Shown: positions 21,310 to 32,309 of the stretch, piece by piece
How the letters are laid out: each line of letters starts with the position of its first letter
How positions within the stretch are numbered: the stretch's first letter is position 1
Source: Piezodorus guildinii
Taxonomy: Eukaryota; Arthropoda; Insecta; Hemiptera; Pentatomidae
DNA length: 64,000 nt
NCBI GenBank assembly: GCA_023052935.1
Contig: CM041298.1
Span: 21,066,871-21,130,870, forward strand
Direction of reading: 5' to 3'
The notes under the pieces: generated by a model
The model's input: the letters and a program-made list of their open reading frames with translations, nothing else
Told to the model about the DNA's origin: nothing
Database searches by the model: none
Program-made: the position numbers and the translations under genes

Positions 21310-22585
21310 CTCTAAACGATATGCACTAAACTTTTTGAAAAATTAATTTATAAAAGATTGGTTGACATACTGACAGAGCAAAAAATAATACCTGGCCATC
21401 AATTCGGTTTTCGCATGTCACACTCAACGACACATCAATTACACAGAGTTACTGACTTCATTGCAGGAGCACTAGAAAAAAAAGCAATACGCAACTGGGG
21501 TATTTTTGGATGTTGCCCAAGCGTTTGATAAAGTCTGGCACGAGGGGCTTCTCTTTAAACTTAAGAACGTACTACCTTACACGTACTGTCTTATTATACA
21601 CTCTTTCCTCTTCGATAGGTTTTTCTCTGTTCGGCAGGGCTCAGAAACTTCTTCAATCCGAACAGTAATGACAGGAGTACCGCAAGGATCGATACTTGCT
21701 CCTCTCCTACACATTGTATACACACATGGCATACCAACTCACCCCACCACATTGATTGCTACTTATGCGGACGATACTGCAATTCTAACATCAAACGGCG
21801 ATTCCATACTGGCCTCACTGACTACAAAATCACTTAATGCTACCACAAAATTGGTACAATCTTTGGAAAATTCGTTTAAATCACGACAAATTAAAACACG
21901 TATCGTTTACACTACGACATAACACTTGCCCACCAAATTTTATCGACAACAACCCAATTCCTCAGACAAACTCTGTACATTACCAAGGACTGACACTCGA
22001 TCAAAGGATGACTTGGGGCCCACATGTCAAGACGAAAAGACAGACTCTTAACCACCGACTGAAAATACTATATTTTTTTTTTTCAAAATCATCAAAATTA
22101 AAAATTAGACAAAAACTGAATACATACACATACCTTCTTAAGCCGATATGGACTTACGCTTCACAGATTTTTGGTTCAGCAATAAATACTCACATACAAA
22201 AACTGCTATAATTTCAATCCAAAATTTTAAGACTCATAACGACAGCTCCTTTGTACGTAAACAACAGAACCCTACATACTGACTTACAGCAACCAACAGC
22301 TGACCAACATATACGAACACTCTATTCTCGATTTCACATTAAACTTAACGGACACGACAATAGACTGATTAACGACATGTCAGTTGCTTAAATGCCGGTC
22401 AGAAGAAGGCTAAAACGAAGCTAAATGAGGGACCTCCTCAGTTAGATTAAAGCCTTGGAAGGGGTGCTGCTGGGCACTTTACTTCCCCATGCCTATCATG
22501 TCTGATCTTACTTTTGCCCAACACATTTGCTGAGTGTCAGATATCTTCTGACCGGTGTAAATAAAGATATAAAGAAAAAAAAAAT
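21310..22585 (+). mobile_element. Jockey-like LINE, 5'-truncated, with poly-A tail
   Basis: The RT domain is readable across frame breaks: KLIYKRLVDILTEQ, HQFGFRMSHSTTHQL, FLDVAQAFDKVWHEG (from about 21506), GVPQGSILAPLLH (about 21676) and ATYADDTAIL (about 21760). The post-RT part (QGLTLDQRMTWGPHVKTK) is at 21980-22040. The 3' UTR ends in AATAAAGATATAAAG plus an A run (22568-22584). The 5' half with the endonuclease is absent. Pseudogene through at least three frameshifts. Confidence 0.88.
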
Positions 22586-23104
22586 ACAGAGCACAGATTA
22601 ACTTTATACACCAACTCACACTACGATAATAACCTTTACAGAATTAAAAATATGAAATCATATAGTTTTATCTGATATAGATAAATCACTGTTTAAATTC
22701 ATTAAATATCCGTTATCTAACAGGTTGTCTAAAGTGAAAAAGACCCCAGTTTTATTTTCTAAAACAAGAAGTATATGTAAATGTTAAATAATTACTACAA
22801 GTGTGAATATAGTACGTACTTAATGATCAAAATTTATAATTCTGCGAATTAAAAAAAAAAAAAAAATGTCTAGGAAAAGTTGGCAAAAATAATAATAAAG
22901 GGGAAAATTTATCTCTAACGATTGAAAATAATGGAAACTATTAAGCATTGAAGAGGGGGCCATCAAGTGATTGTCTCAACGAGAGCACTTTAAAATAATT
23001 GTCCGATCGCAGAATAAAGCACTTGCTCCTCTGATATATTCTGTAAATTTTCCAACATTAAAGTTTTACAATGGCTCGTAATTATGACCATTATGAAAAT
23101 AAAT
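22586..23104. other. Gene-free stretch
   Basis: AT-rich with an A run at 22851-22866; no feature recognised. Confidence 0.4.
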
Positions 23105-23259
23105 AAAAAAAATCTGGTGTTGGCAACACACTATTCGGTTGTTAAAATCAATTTAAGGACTATTAAATAAAATATGATTAAGGAATTATCAATATAATCA
23201 GTTTCTTTGGGAACGACCCGATTTGACCACAATAATTTATCATTTTAAGATTGTTTGTA
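23105..23259 (+). mobile_element. Palindrome-ended repeat, 5' end, split by a SINE
   Basis: Begins AATCTGGTGTTGGCAACACA, then TTGTTAAAATCAATTTAAG as in 4277-4330. Sequence at 23541-23640 (CGGTTCTGATTGATTCTGAT, then CAAACTTGCCATA) appears to be a later part of the same copy, with the SINE at 23260-23536 between them. Confidence 0.55.
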
Positions 23260-23536
23260 TGTTTATTCGTTTAACGTCACTTTCTGATACTATGGCTAAT
23301 CGAACGATGCTACAGTGGGAGTCCTAAATTTTGCCTATCCAGGTTTTATTAGGGATCTTTAGCGAGTACCCGACATCGCACAGGCTCGGGACCACCTTTT
23401 AACGTCCCCTCCGAAGGACGGCATAACTGAGGAATTTTTACTCCCATTAAAAAATCCTTAGACCACCTGCGGGTTTGAACCCGTGACCTTTGGCACAGGA
23501 GGCTGTTATGCTAACCACCCAGCTACAAGTGATCCC
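23260..23536 (-). mobile_element. tRNA-derived SINE, family B
   Basis: The minus strand starts GGGATCACTTGTAGCTGGG; A-box-like TAGCTGGGTGGTTAGC and B box GGTTCAAACCC follow at tRNA spacing. The body shared with the plus copy at 43134-43416 includes AGGCTCGGGACC/GGTCCCGAGCCT and CGTTCGATTAGCCATAG. Two copies in opposite orientation define the family. Confidence 0.82.
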
Positions 23537-23814
23537 GAAAAAAATTTCTTTGAAGGACCACTTTATACAATGTATTTTACCATTAATCTCTAAAGCGGTT
23601 CTGATTGATTCTGATCAAACTTGCCATACTTATAACCAAGAAAAAGAAAAATAGTTATTTTTACTCTCATTAAAAAATCCTAGGGCCACATTTTAAGAAT
23701 GTTATGTTCAATAATCACTGATGTATTAGTCACTTTACATTACCTTCTACAACTATATAAGAAAACATTTTTTTTTTCGAGTCTTTACCTTTACAACTTG
23801 ATATATATTCTTCC

Positions 23815-24098
23815 AGTGACGCGACAGGCCGTGTAGGCCCTGGGCCTCGTGGTGTAATCTCCTAGGAGATTCCACTCATGTTTCTCGATTTATTTTGTAG
23901 GCCAGGGTTATCACTCCCTACCCCTAATTTTGTGAGTGGCCACCATTTGGCTGACGGGTCTCACATACCCGGGGGAGAGGCTATCAGTGAGTCCCTATTT
24001 AATTACATCATTATAAAAGCCCTGCCTGGACTGAGATTCGAACTCACAACTTATGGCATGGGAAACTAGCCCGCTAGCCACTCAGCCACGGCTCCTAA
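23815..24098 (-). mobile_element. tRNA-derived SINE, family C
   Basis: Minus-strand head TAGGAGCCGTGGCTGAGTGG, with A box GTGGCTGAGTGG (24078-24090) and B box GAGTTCGAATCTC (24032-24045), close to Ser/Leu-type tRNA promoters. The body is a GC-richer 200 bp with a self-complementary end (CTCCTAGGAG near 23861). Single copy in this window; no clear target duplication found. Confidence 0.7.
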
Positions 24099-24099
24099 A

Positions 24100-24475
24100 T
24101 ATTATACATCTATATTACTATTTTTGAAAATTACCAAAAAATGTATTATTGCTCTTTTCTGCTTTAGTTGGTTATGAAATTCGATCAATCTGTATATTCA
24201 ACCATTTGTCAACAATGCTTGATATAAAGATTACAAACTTGTAGATGGCAATGTTAGGTCTCAAATAGGGCATAAGCACATGTCATTATATTATATAAAA
24301 ATTTTATATTGCTATATTGTTTCATCTAAATCATATATTTCCAACGATATTGAATCTAATTCATTTAAAAATATTTAACTCTATCTTCATTTAATAATTC
24401 TTAAATTGTTTTTAGCAACCGAGGTAATTGAAAACAGTGTGTTGCCAGATCCAGATTTTATATAATACAGTTAAA
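24100..24475. mobile_element. Rearranged palindrome-ended repeat pieces
   Basis: 24105-24240 matches the family in plus orientation (TATTACTATTTTTG, then AGTTGGTTATGAAATTCGATC). 24340-24470 matches in minus orientation, ending AACCGAGGTAATTGAAAAC and GTGTGTTGCC. Two partial copies or an inversion. Confidence 0.5.
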
Positions 24476-24709
24476 AAATTTAAAAGTATTAAAAACAAAA
24501 TAAAAACGGTTCTACAATGCCACTGCTACCCGCGACGATTTAATCAGTGAAATGCATTGAGGCACACAAATATTAGAATTGCCAGCAACCCTTTTGTGTA
24601 AAATATACATCAATGGTTTTATAAAATACATAACTACGGTCAGACCCACAGTTCCATGATAAATATGTTCTCTTTATTTTTAGAGAGGCGTCTATATATA
24701 TATATAAAT

Positions 24710-24751
<42 letters not shown>

Positions 24752-25189
24752 TTGAATATAATAGAACAAGGAACTTTATTCTAGGACAATGTCCCTTAAG
24801 AATAAAATTTAGGAACAAAATAATTTTTTTTTTTTTTTTTATATGTTATCCGCCGCTTCCCTACAGATTCATTGGCGTCATCATATTAAAAAAATATAAC
24901 TGGCCAAAAAAAACATAACTAAATGTAAATAACAAAAGAAAGAAGAAAAAAAACTAAGACAAAATTATAATGACATCTCTATGTACACATTCCAGAAATA
25001 AATAAATAAGAATAACCTAAAACCCAAATTTCCTCGGAAGCTCCTCCCGGCTATGTCCGATGGACTCGCTGTTCAATAATAAGAGCGGCCCTCCAGGAGG
25101 GTGTGACGTAGGTTCGAACGCCCTACTCACAGATTTTAGTTCGCAAAATACCACAAACAGTCATGGATTCCTCTGAGGTAAAAAAACTT
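24476..25189. other. Gene-free stretch with microsatellites
   Basis: Holds a (TA)n tract at 24696-24752 flanked by two ATAAATTTGAATATA copies, a T run at 24823-24840, and near 25080-25130 a B-box-like GTAGGTTCGAACGCC without a matching A box. No gene seen. Confidence 0.45.
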
Positions 25190-25600
25190 TAAGTTTAGAA
25201 TTTATAAAACTATTATTCTTCCAACGGTTCTTTACGGATGTGAAACGTGGCCGCTTACTTTGAGTGATGGACAACGGCTTAAGATTTTCGAAAATAAGGT
25301 ACTGCGTAAAATATTTGGTCCGAAGAGAGATGAGGGCACTGGGGAGTTAGAAGGTTGCACAAAGCGGAATTGTGGAACTTGTATCCTGTGAGTATAATAG
25401 AGTTCATAGCGTCGCGGAGACTCAAAAGGGCGAGTAAAATTGTTGGGCTCGATGAGGAAATTGCGTTCAAGCTGATCTCGGGGGCTTGGACTTGGCCGTG
25501 CGAACATTGGACGAGTTTGTGCAGGTGAAGTTTGGTGGTATCGGCATCGAACCTTCGGGTTCGGGAAGCCTATTATTATTAATAATTATCTACTGGAGCT
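25190..25600 (+). mobile_element. Third LINE family, 3' end of ORF2
   Basis: Plus strand reads ILPTVLYGCETWPLTLSD, then FENKVLRKIFGPKRDEGTG, the usual C-terminal block of several arthropod LINEs. The 3' end is GTATCGGCATCGAACCTTCG, GGTTCG, then CCTATTATTATT, a TTA-type tail. Two more copies lie at 32310-32765 (minus) and 35990-36515 (plus). Frame broken by single-base indels. Confidence 0.75.
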
Positions 25601-25639
25601 TTCTGTATATATATAATAATACAATTCCATCAATCCGTT

Positions 25640-26010
25640 AAAAACTTAAGGGTAAACCCTTTCCTGGAAAAGCCATGTTCCGAACTTTCCCGTCTTACAT
25701 TCTCCGCCTTAAAACTTTTAAAACTTAAAATTATCTCCGTCCTCTTCTTCCGATCGAAAACCGTTCATGTGATTAAGGAGCTCTTGGTTAGCTCCTTAAT
25801 ATTTCCCCACTTTGACTACTTCTGTGCTGTTTATGGAGCTGTCTCTGGGGATCTCGAGGCAAAACTAAAACGAATGTTTAACTACTTTATACCTTCATCT
25901 TTAGGATATCCAAAGAAATCACTATCAAACGATTTTTTTAAGAGTTGAAGTGACTTTATCCTTCCTACCTAATATTTCCCCTCAATACCGTGTTTACAAA
26001 TTAATAGTAA
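25640..26010 (+). mobile_element. CR1-like LINE fragment, upstream part
   Basis: Reads GFTLNPFLEKPCSELSRL-like, then VIKELLVSSLIFPHFDYFC and AVYGAVSGDLEAKLKRM, typical of the post-RT region. It ends in the W/LYPSYL-type block shared with 3290. The copy continues at 26700, apparently interrupted by 26011-26699. Confidence 0.6.
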
Positions 26011-26699
26011 TTGAGTGAATTATTTCTGTTCACACTAGTGCCTAATAACCGGTAGTGGGATTACCATTATTCGATGGTCATTTATTGAGTTTAATGTGTA
26101 TTTAGAACAGATTCTTTTTGCTTTTATTTAACAATGGAAATTGCTGAGACAGTCAAGACATTATATTTCCAAACTCGTTATTGAATATACATTGCAATCT
26201 CACATGTAGAGTTAATTTAGCAATTTGTCAATGTATGGCCCTCTTCAATAACGAAAAACTATAACCCCCAAGGATTTTTTTTAGGATTTATTTCATCAGT
26301 CCTTCCAGTCTTTTGATTTTACTAAGAATTCTCGTGATTTTTTGCGCTTTGGGTGATACATCATTTTTTTCAGACAACACTCCGAATCAAAAGTTTTACT
26401 ATCTATAATTTGAAGAGTTTCATACTTGATATAAAATACATCTATTGGCAGGTTTCAGCAACTCCGAGCCATAATTAGATTTTTTGTATTATTTTTCCCG
26501 TATTCTGGGACTTCAAACGTAAAATATAGGGAAGTTTTAGATTTACGCACATAAATTTGTTGTTGTATCCACTGTGCGCTCACCAATCGTGTAAAAAAAT
26601 TAATTAATTTTTATAATTTTTTTCTTAATCTGGGACACTAAAGGTTAAATATGGGCAAGCTTCAGATGGTTTTCTATCTAAATCGGTCATATTTTCCAC
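26011..26699. other. Unassigned sequence interrupting a LINE fragment
   Basis: Contains two loosely repeated blocks (near 26500-26560 and 26630-26700: TTCTGGGACTTCAAACGTAA vs AATCTGGGACACTAAAGGTTAA, then GTTTTAGAT/GGTTTTCTAT and TCCACTGTGCGC in both). This suggests an internal duplication. Not identified. Confidence 0.4.
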
Positions 26700-26980
26700 T
26701 GTGCGCCGTAAGTACTTTCTTGTGTCCGTCTACCAAGTTATCCAATACCAGCGTCCGTTTAACATCTCGGATCTCCTTAAATTCAAATCCTCCGTTCGTT
26801 CCAGTTGCACCCTCTCGCGGCCTGATCTATATATAACGTCCCATCGATCCACAGCTTTCGACTGATCATTCCTTATCCGATCCGCATCCTTGTGTAACTC
26901 CATTCCTTCTAATATCCGGAACTCCCAAACTCTCTCAACATTTAAATCCCGTCTATTTAGCCATCAATAAAATTTCCAAA
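26700..26980 (+). mobile_element. CR1-like LINE fragment, 3' part
   Basis: Reads CRKYFLVSVYQVIQYQRPF, NISDLLKFKSSVRSS, then SFLIRSASLCNSIPSNIRNS and FKSRLFS, corresponding to 3340-3570 of the same family. Broken by stops. Confidence 0.6.
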
Positions 26981-27959
26981 TAATCCCGAATAGATGCTAA
27001 TTTCAGATATCAACAGATAAAGCAGACAGATACGTTCATTTGTTTATTCAATTTTCATTTTCTCGGGTATATTAACAGCAAATATTATTTAATATTTATC
27101 TTTTAATCTTTTCAAAGATGTAAGATAAAATTGTTTTACAAAAGAATTATTGCGCAGAGGTGTTTAATTGAAACAGTATCTTCAAACATAACCGTTTAAA
27201 TGTCTGTTGGATGTTAAATGATAAAATTAAAAACATACCCTACATTGTAGTTAAATTGAATGCCTACGCGAACAATTCTTGTAAAAACATTATTCAGTTT
27301 TTTGCTGATACATGAAAGCCGAGAAAACAGCACAATTCTGAAAGTGCGGCTTGATTTATAAAAGAAAAAAAATATTAAAAAATTAAATTAAAAACACAGG
27401 TAGCTAATTGAATCAAGGCCCTCTGAAGTTACAGTTCAGAATTAATTGCAATTAAACGGAAAATGTTTCGCTCTACTCTTTTTCCTCGAGTCGTGAATTA
27501 CAGAGACAAATTCATTTAGCTTAATTAAAACAATTTCATAATAGTCATATTTTTTTATTATGAGAACGCCCTAATTAAATAATTTGCATGTATAATGTGC
27601 ATTAATAATGTTAACATCCGATTAAAATTTATATCTTACAGTTAATGGATATTACAATTTAATGTGTGAATTTCATTAAATAATTTACTAAAAACTCCAG
27701 GAAATATGAAATTAGTTTTAATAATTATTAAGGTTGATGTGAATTTTGAATTTTTTGCGAAAACTAGCCAGTACTCTAATTCGTCATTGATATAACCAAA
27801 TTTTAAACGTTTCGGTCTTGTTTCTTTATATAAAGAATATAAATTTATTTATAAAAACAGGCAATACGTCCATATTACAGATATAGCATTTACCATATAA
27901 ATCTTGAACATATTAATGTACAAAAACAAAAAAAAAAAAATTAAAATAATGATACTCAA
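26981..27959. other. Gene-free AT-rich stretch
   Basis: About 1 kb with no ORF, tRNA box, LTR or repeat end recognised. Confidence 0.45.
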
Positions 27960-28125
27960 TGATAAAAAATCAGGCGCACGCTATAAGTTTTAATGGAAAA
28001 ATGTGTTTAATTAAATAGTATATGATATTATTATCTACGACAATCAGTTAGTTTTGTTGGCTATCGTGTAAAAGATATTTTTTTCTAAAATCGTTAGTTT
28101 TCCAACGGTATGTTATACATCAATA
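27960..28125 (+). mobile_element. Palindrome-ended repeat fragment hit by a Penelope foldback
   Basis: Contains TTTTCCAACGGTATGTTATAC and the AATATTACTG block as in 41860-41885. It resumes after the foldback at 28999 (GTTCAAAATGTTC), so the foldback inserted into this older repeat. Confidence 0.55.
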
Positions 28126-28235
28126 TTACTGTATTTATCATGAAGTGACAATGGTTGACTGTGTGCATATATGAGAGAAGTTGGTTCAGGATGCAGTCAA
28201 TTTAACACACAATTAAGCGTAAACTTAATTTATTG

Positions 28236-28280
28236 GTGCCGACGTTTCGGCCTAAATTATAGGCCTTCTTCAGGGCTATA
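28236..28280 (-). ncRNA. Hammerhead ribozyme motif, left arm of foldback
   Basis: Minus strand: GCC, CTGAAGA, extra A, stem II GGCCTA/TAGGCC closing loop TAATT, GAAAC, GTC (predicted cut), GGC. All core bases fit; stem II is a perfect 6-bp helix. Confidence 0.78.
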
Positions 28281-28877
28281 AGAAAAACAAAGATAACAAC
28301 CAGCAGTGGAACACAATATATAAGAAAGATAAGAAAAATAAATTATACTGAAGATTACAAACAAAGTGAAATAGTAGTAATGACAATTGATAAATATAAT
28401 AATTTCTTAAAGTGAAATAGTAGTAATGACAATTGATAAATGTAATGATTTCTAAAAACAAAAGGGGGGGAAAGAAATGTTTATAAAAGGTTTGTTATTT
28501 TTTACAGTTTTCAATCAAATAATTACTTTTAATTAATTAATTGTAGTTAACTTTTTAAAGTATGGAAAAAAATATAGTGAATAAATAGTTATAATAGTGA
28601 GACGTTATAAAGTTAAAAAAAAAAGTGATGAAAGAAAAAAAAAAGTGATGAAATAGTTGAAAAAATAGTGATGAAAGATAAAAAATAGTTATAATAGTGA
28701 GACATTATAAAGTTAAAAAATTAAAAAAATACTTTTAACAGTAAGTTTTTTTACTTTATATTCAATTGTCATTACTACTATTTCACTTTGTTTGTAATTT
28801 TCAGTATAATTTATTTTTCTTATCATCTTTATATATTGCATTCCACTGCTAGTTGTTTTCTTTGTTTTTTGTTTTTC

Positions 28878-28924
28878 TTATAGCCCTGAAGAAGGCCTAT
28901 AATTTAGGGCGAAACGTCGGAACC
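28878..28924 (+). ncRNA. Hammerhead ribozyme motif, right arm of foldback (stem II mismatch)
   Basis: CTGAAGA, extra A, GGCCTA with TAGGGC (one C to G change breaks a pair), GAAAC, GTC. Helix I is also weakened: GGA where GGC is expected. Probably decayed relative to its partner arm. Confidence 0.65.
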
Positions 28925-29045
28925 AATAAAGTAAGTTTACGCTTAATTGTGTGTTAAATTGACTGCATCCTGAACCAACTTCTCTCTTACAGTATTTATG
29001 TTCAAAATGTTCTTTTAGTTATATTTTAGGTAAGTAAGAGTGAAA

Positions 29046-29589
29046 AATGGTTAACTGTACCTGACTTAAATGATATTTCATACTCAGAGTAATATTCTTT
29101 ACTAATTTCTGGGTTTAAGTAACCTTCACCCTTCTTCGTAAACCTATGGGGCTTCCTATCCTACAGTATCATTTAATAATACTCCACACTTAATCAATTA
29201 ATTCGGACAGAACTGAAATATCTTTTGAATTTCTCGTAATGGTTATAAATGAAAGTAATCTGAGTTTGCGCTATCGCTTAAGCTTAACTTATGAAGCCAA
29301 ATAACCACGAATTTTTGTACTTTTTTTTTCAGTGTTCCACCTATATCTTGAAAACGGTGCTTCCTACAGAAAGTAATTTTCTTTCCAAAATGAAAGAAAT
29401 TTAAATTTCTTTTTTAGAAGTTACATTAGTAGTTGAGTTTGGTTCAGTGATATTACCTCCATCATTCGCCAGAAGCAGGCAAAGCTATCTTTGTTGAAAG
29501 ACCCATTTAGTTCACTAATAGTCAGCTGCAACTTTGAAACAACTATCCAAATCGAAGAAAGTTTTAGAATGAAAGTTGTTGAGCATACA
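29046..29589. other. Gene-free stretch
   Basis: No coding or repeat boundary recognised. Confidence 0.4.
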
Positions 29590-30510
29590 TTTTTTTTTTA
29601 AATATTTATTTATTGAAATTTACAACTGTAATTTATATTACAACAAGTAAATATGCTAAAAGAAAACTCACATGAGACAGACTTGTAAAGAAGCAACCCA
29701 ATGGAAGCACTCCAGTAGCTATTTTAAACAAGAAGGTCTCGAGGCCATCTTCTTTTCAGACGCCTCAGAGGATTATCAGGAATCAAAGAGGAAGCAAGGG
29801 TTGGAACTAGTGGGTTGGGGTGGGAATGGAGTTTGTCAAAGAAGGATTGATATCTAGTTCGGGCCAAATCAGTAACATATGGAACATTTAGTATATATGG
29901 ATGATTTTATTTCTGACAAAGTAAGGAGCGTTGAGGATTTTACGGATTTTGGATTGTAAGGATTGGATACGGGAAGAATTCGATGGTTTGATTCGAAGCT
30001 CAACTCCGTAAGTCCATATAGGCCTGATGATAGTCATGTAGAGGAGTCTTTTGTAGTTAAGTGGGAGGTTAGAGCGTTTGTCAAGTAAGTGTTGAAGTAA
30101 TTGAAATCGGCGAGCAGTTTCTTGTCGTTTCAGTCATGTGTGCGGATTCCATGTGAGACGTTTGTCAAGGAGGAGACCTAGGTAGCGGATCTGTTCAGCC
30201 GGGACAAGCGGAATATTATTAAAGGATAAAGTAGGACAGGACGCCATTGGTTTACGACGGAGGATAAAGGTAATTTGGTGGGATTTGTCAGAATTTATTT
30301 TCATTCTCCAATTCTGACACCATATCTGGAGGTCTCTTATGTGGGATTATAGGTTATGAGAGGCAATAGTTGGATCGTTATTGACTGATAACACACAAGT
30401 GTCATCAGCGTACGTGGAGAGGAAAGTGTTAGGATTGGTTGGGATGTCAGCTGTATAGACGGTGAAGAGAATAGGTCCGAGGATACTGCCGAGCATAAAA
30501 TTTAAAGTCT
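29590..30510 (-). mobile_element. Jockey-like LINE, 3' half with poly-A
   Basis: On the minus strand the element ends GTTGTAAATTTCAATAAATA then an A run (29590-29600 on plus). Upstream it encodes the YADDT block (near 30400) preceded by GSILGPILFTVYTADIP (near 30440-30500), where the copy is truncated. Same family as 2809-3235 and 48990-49890. Pseudogene. Confidence 0.8.
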
Positions 30511-31214
30511 TAAAGCATACATTTTAAATTTGGTCGGTACAAACCTTTGAAAACATATTTTTTTTCGATTCCCCGCGTCGTAGGGCTTACGAGACATATT
30601 TGCTTGATACGTCCGATTTAAAATTCTCTGCAGTTACTGATCCCGTAGTTTTACGGGTAATAACAATATTTGACATTGGCCATATTATTTCTAGCAAAAT
30701 GGAAGCTTTTGTCTATATAGTTAGACCGCTTGTAATAGAAAGTCTAGGAATTCAATTGAATATTTAAGTTACCGCTGAATGAACTTTTTTCATACGTTTC
30801 AATCAACATATTCTCTAATATTCTTAATTGCGATTTATATTATTCTTTATATTACCCACGGGATAGTTAGAAAACAATAGGAGAAAGTATAGATTGGATA
30901 AATAGAAATAGATTTCTGCACGTCTAACTAAGTTTTTCGGCTCCAAAAAGTTTAGCTCACTACCTGCGATGGTGCAAACTCAGATTACTTTTATCCAGGA
31001 CCATTAAGAGATACTTAAACGCATTCCAGCTTTGTCCGAATAAATTCCAACAAATAATTGAATTACTAGCTTAACTACTAAACAGTTTACATATAAAATC
31101 AGGTATTCCTAACAAATAAACTACTTAAGTAAATTTATACAATCGGCTAGACTTATTCTAAAACTTACAACGATAACTTATAACCTACAGTCTTTTAATT
31201 TCCCACCGACCGGT
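30511..31214. other. Gene-free stretch
   Basis: No coding, RNA or repeat-end signal recognised. Confidence 0.4.
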
Positions 31215-31511
31215 TGTCACAAGACTGACACACACAGTTTTACTACACTGTCACACAGTCACGAATTATCCACTGTCACAGTTCACTGATACATCACTGA
31301 TATTTGTTGAGCGGGATTAAGACTGACTCTCTCAGGTGTAGTGGACCGGTATTTATACCACTACAGAAGAGTCTAGACACGGCAGGTGGGCAGGTAAACG
31401 CAGGGAGGTGGATGGGTTTAGGTTCTTCGAGGACCGTCCAGGTCCAGAAGTCTCTGGCCAAAGCCGGACCCCTCTAGGTGTGGTTTACCTGTCATTGTCT
31501 TGACCGTAACA
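31215..31511 (-). mobile_element. Possible solo LTR
   Basis: GC-richer block. On the minus strand it starts TGTTACGGTC and ends TTGTGACA, with a promoter-like TATAAATACC near its middle and a GTCAGTCTT-type start region after it. No matching target duplication could be found and there is no second copy here, so this is tentative. The alternative is a host regulatory patch in the intron just upstream of the first visible exon. Confidence 0.35.
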
Positions 31512-31985
31512 TTACTTTACTGAGCTAATACTCAACTGAAACAACAAGAACTTGCTCATCGTTTTCAGCTACTTCAACATTTACCTGACAAACCCTTTAG
31601 CTTTTACTCGACTACGAAAGGTTCGTCTGTATGACTATATTAAGACCATTCAGCATTTAAAAAATTAAGCTTTGTTGATCTACTAAACTATCGACTTACT
31701 ATCGAATTCAATCCTAACAGTCCCGTATCCTTTGTAAAATGCTAAATGTTCCCTACTATATACGAATAAACACATCCACACAGACCTTAAAGTTCTATAT
31801 GCTGCTGATATGGCATGAGCCTGAATTATTCATTTTATGACAAATTCCATTCCCACTCTAACCCACTTGCCTCTATTCATATATCATTTTCGGTTCTTGA
31901 TAATCCAGCATGGCGTCTGAAAAGATCATGGCTTCTAGGGCTTCTCGCTTTGTACATCTAGTAAATAAGTAGTTTCTCTAAAAGT
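31512..31985 (+). mobile_element. Jockey-like LINE 3' fragment
   Basis: Reads QLKQQELAHRFQLLQHLPDK, corresponding to the SLKRQETARRFRFLQYLSS stretch at 45975-46030. It then follows that copy to the GFLDNPAWRLKRSWLLGLL-like end. It ends about 105 bp before the splice acceptor of the host exon. Confidence 0.65.
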
Positions 31986-32090
31986 GGATAACATTATTAT
32001 TTAATGTTTTTTTTTTTCAAATTTACATGATTGATTCTATAGTACAGTAGTTAATTTTAATAAGCATATTTTTTTTTTTTTTAATTCTAG

Positions 32091-32277
32091 GTGTACCTCG
32101 TGGGACACATGGCACCAGGTGCTGACGAGAGAACTCCAGACGCTATTCCGCAGTTCCATGAGAGGTTCGCCAAGCAGTACCTCAAGCTGGTCCGTAGGTT
32201 CTCCAACATCATCGTGGGGCAGTTCTTCGGCCATTTGCACTCTGACACCTTCAGGGTCATTTACGACGAAATGGGAG
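32091..32277 (+). CDS. Exon of acid sphingomyelinase-like phosphodiesterase (SMPDL3 family)
   Basis: Acceptor: a T run then TTCTAG (32089-32090). Donor: GAG|GTAAGC. The frame gives YLVGHMAPGADERTP, then YLKLVRRFSNIIVGQFFGHL and HSDTFRVIYDEMG. VGHxxPG and GQFFGHxH are the metal-binding histidine motifs at the end of the metallophosphoesterase domain in the acid sphingomyelinase family. The exon is 187 nt and ends in phase 1, which fits the next exon at 43988. The family consists of secreted or lysosomal zinc phosphodiesterases acting on sphingomyelin or nucleotides. Higher GC than its surroundings, as expected of a real exon in TE-rich DNA. Upstream exons are not visible in the window. Confidence 0.9.
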
Positions 32278-32309
32278 GTAAGCAATGTTGAGCATGCATA
32301 AAATGTTAT

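Larger units (their letters stand above)
28139..28986. mobile_element. Foldback of two inverted Penelope-like pseudo-LTRs (848 bp)
   Basis: The arms are reverse complements: left begins GAGAGAAGTTGGTTCAGG (28172) and right ends CCTGAACCAACTTCTCTC (28986). A one-sided extension of 33 nt lies at 28139-28171. TTACTGTATTTAT (28126-28138) and TTACAGTATTTAT (28987-28999) are the likely target duplication with one mismatch. The centre holds AT-rich tandem units (AAAAAGTGATGAAA and TAGTTATAATAGTGAGAC blocks). There is no coding sequence. Each arm has a hammerhead motif. Confidence 0.82.

Noticed and set aside
28368..28730. CRISPR-like array
   Set aside because: Irregular AT-rich tandem units without unique spacers, in the centre of a foldback element.
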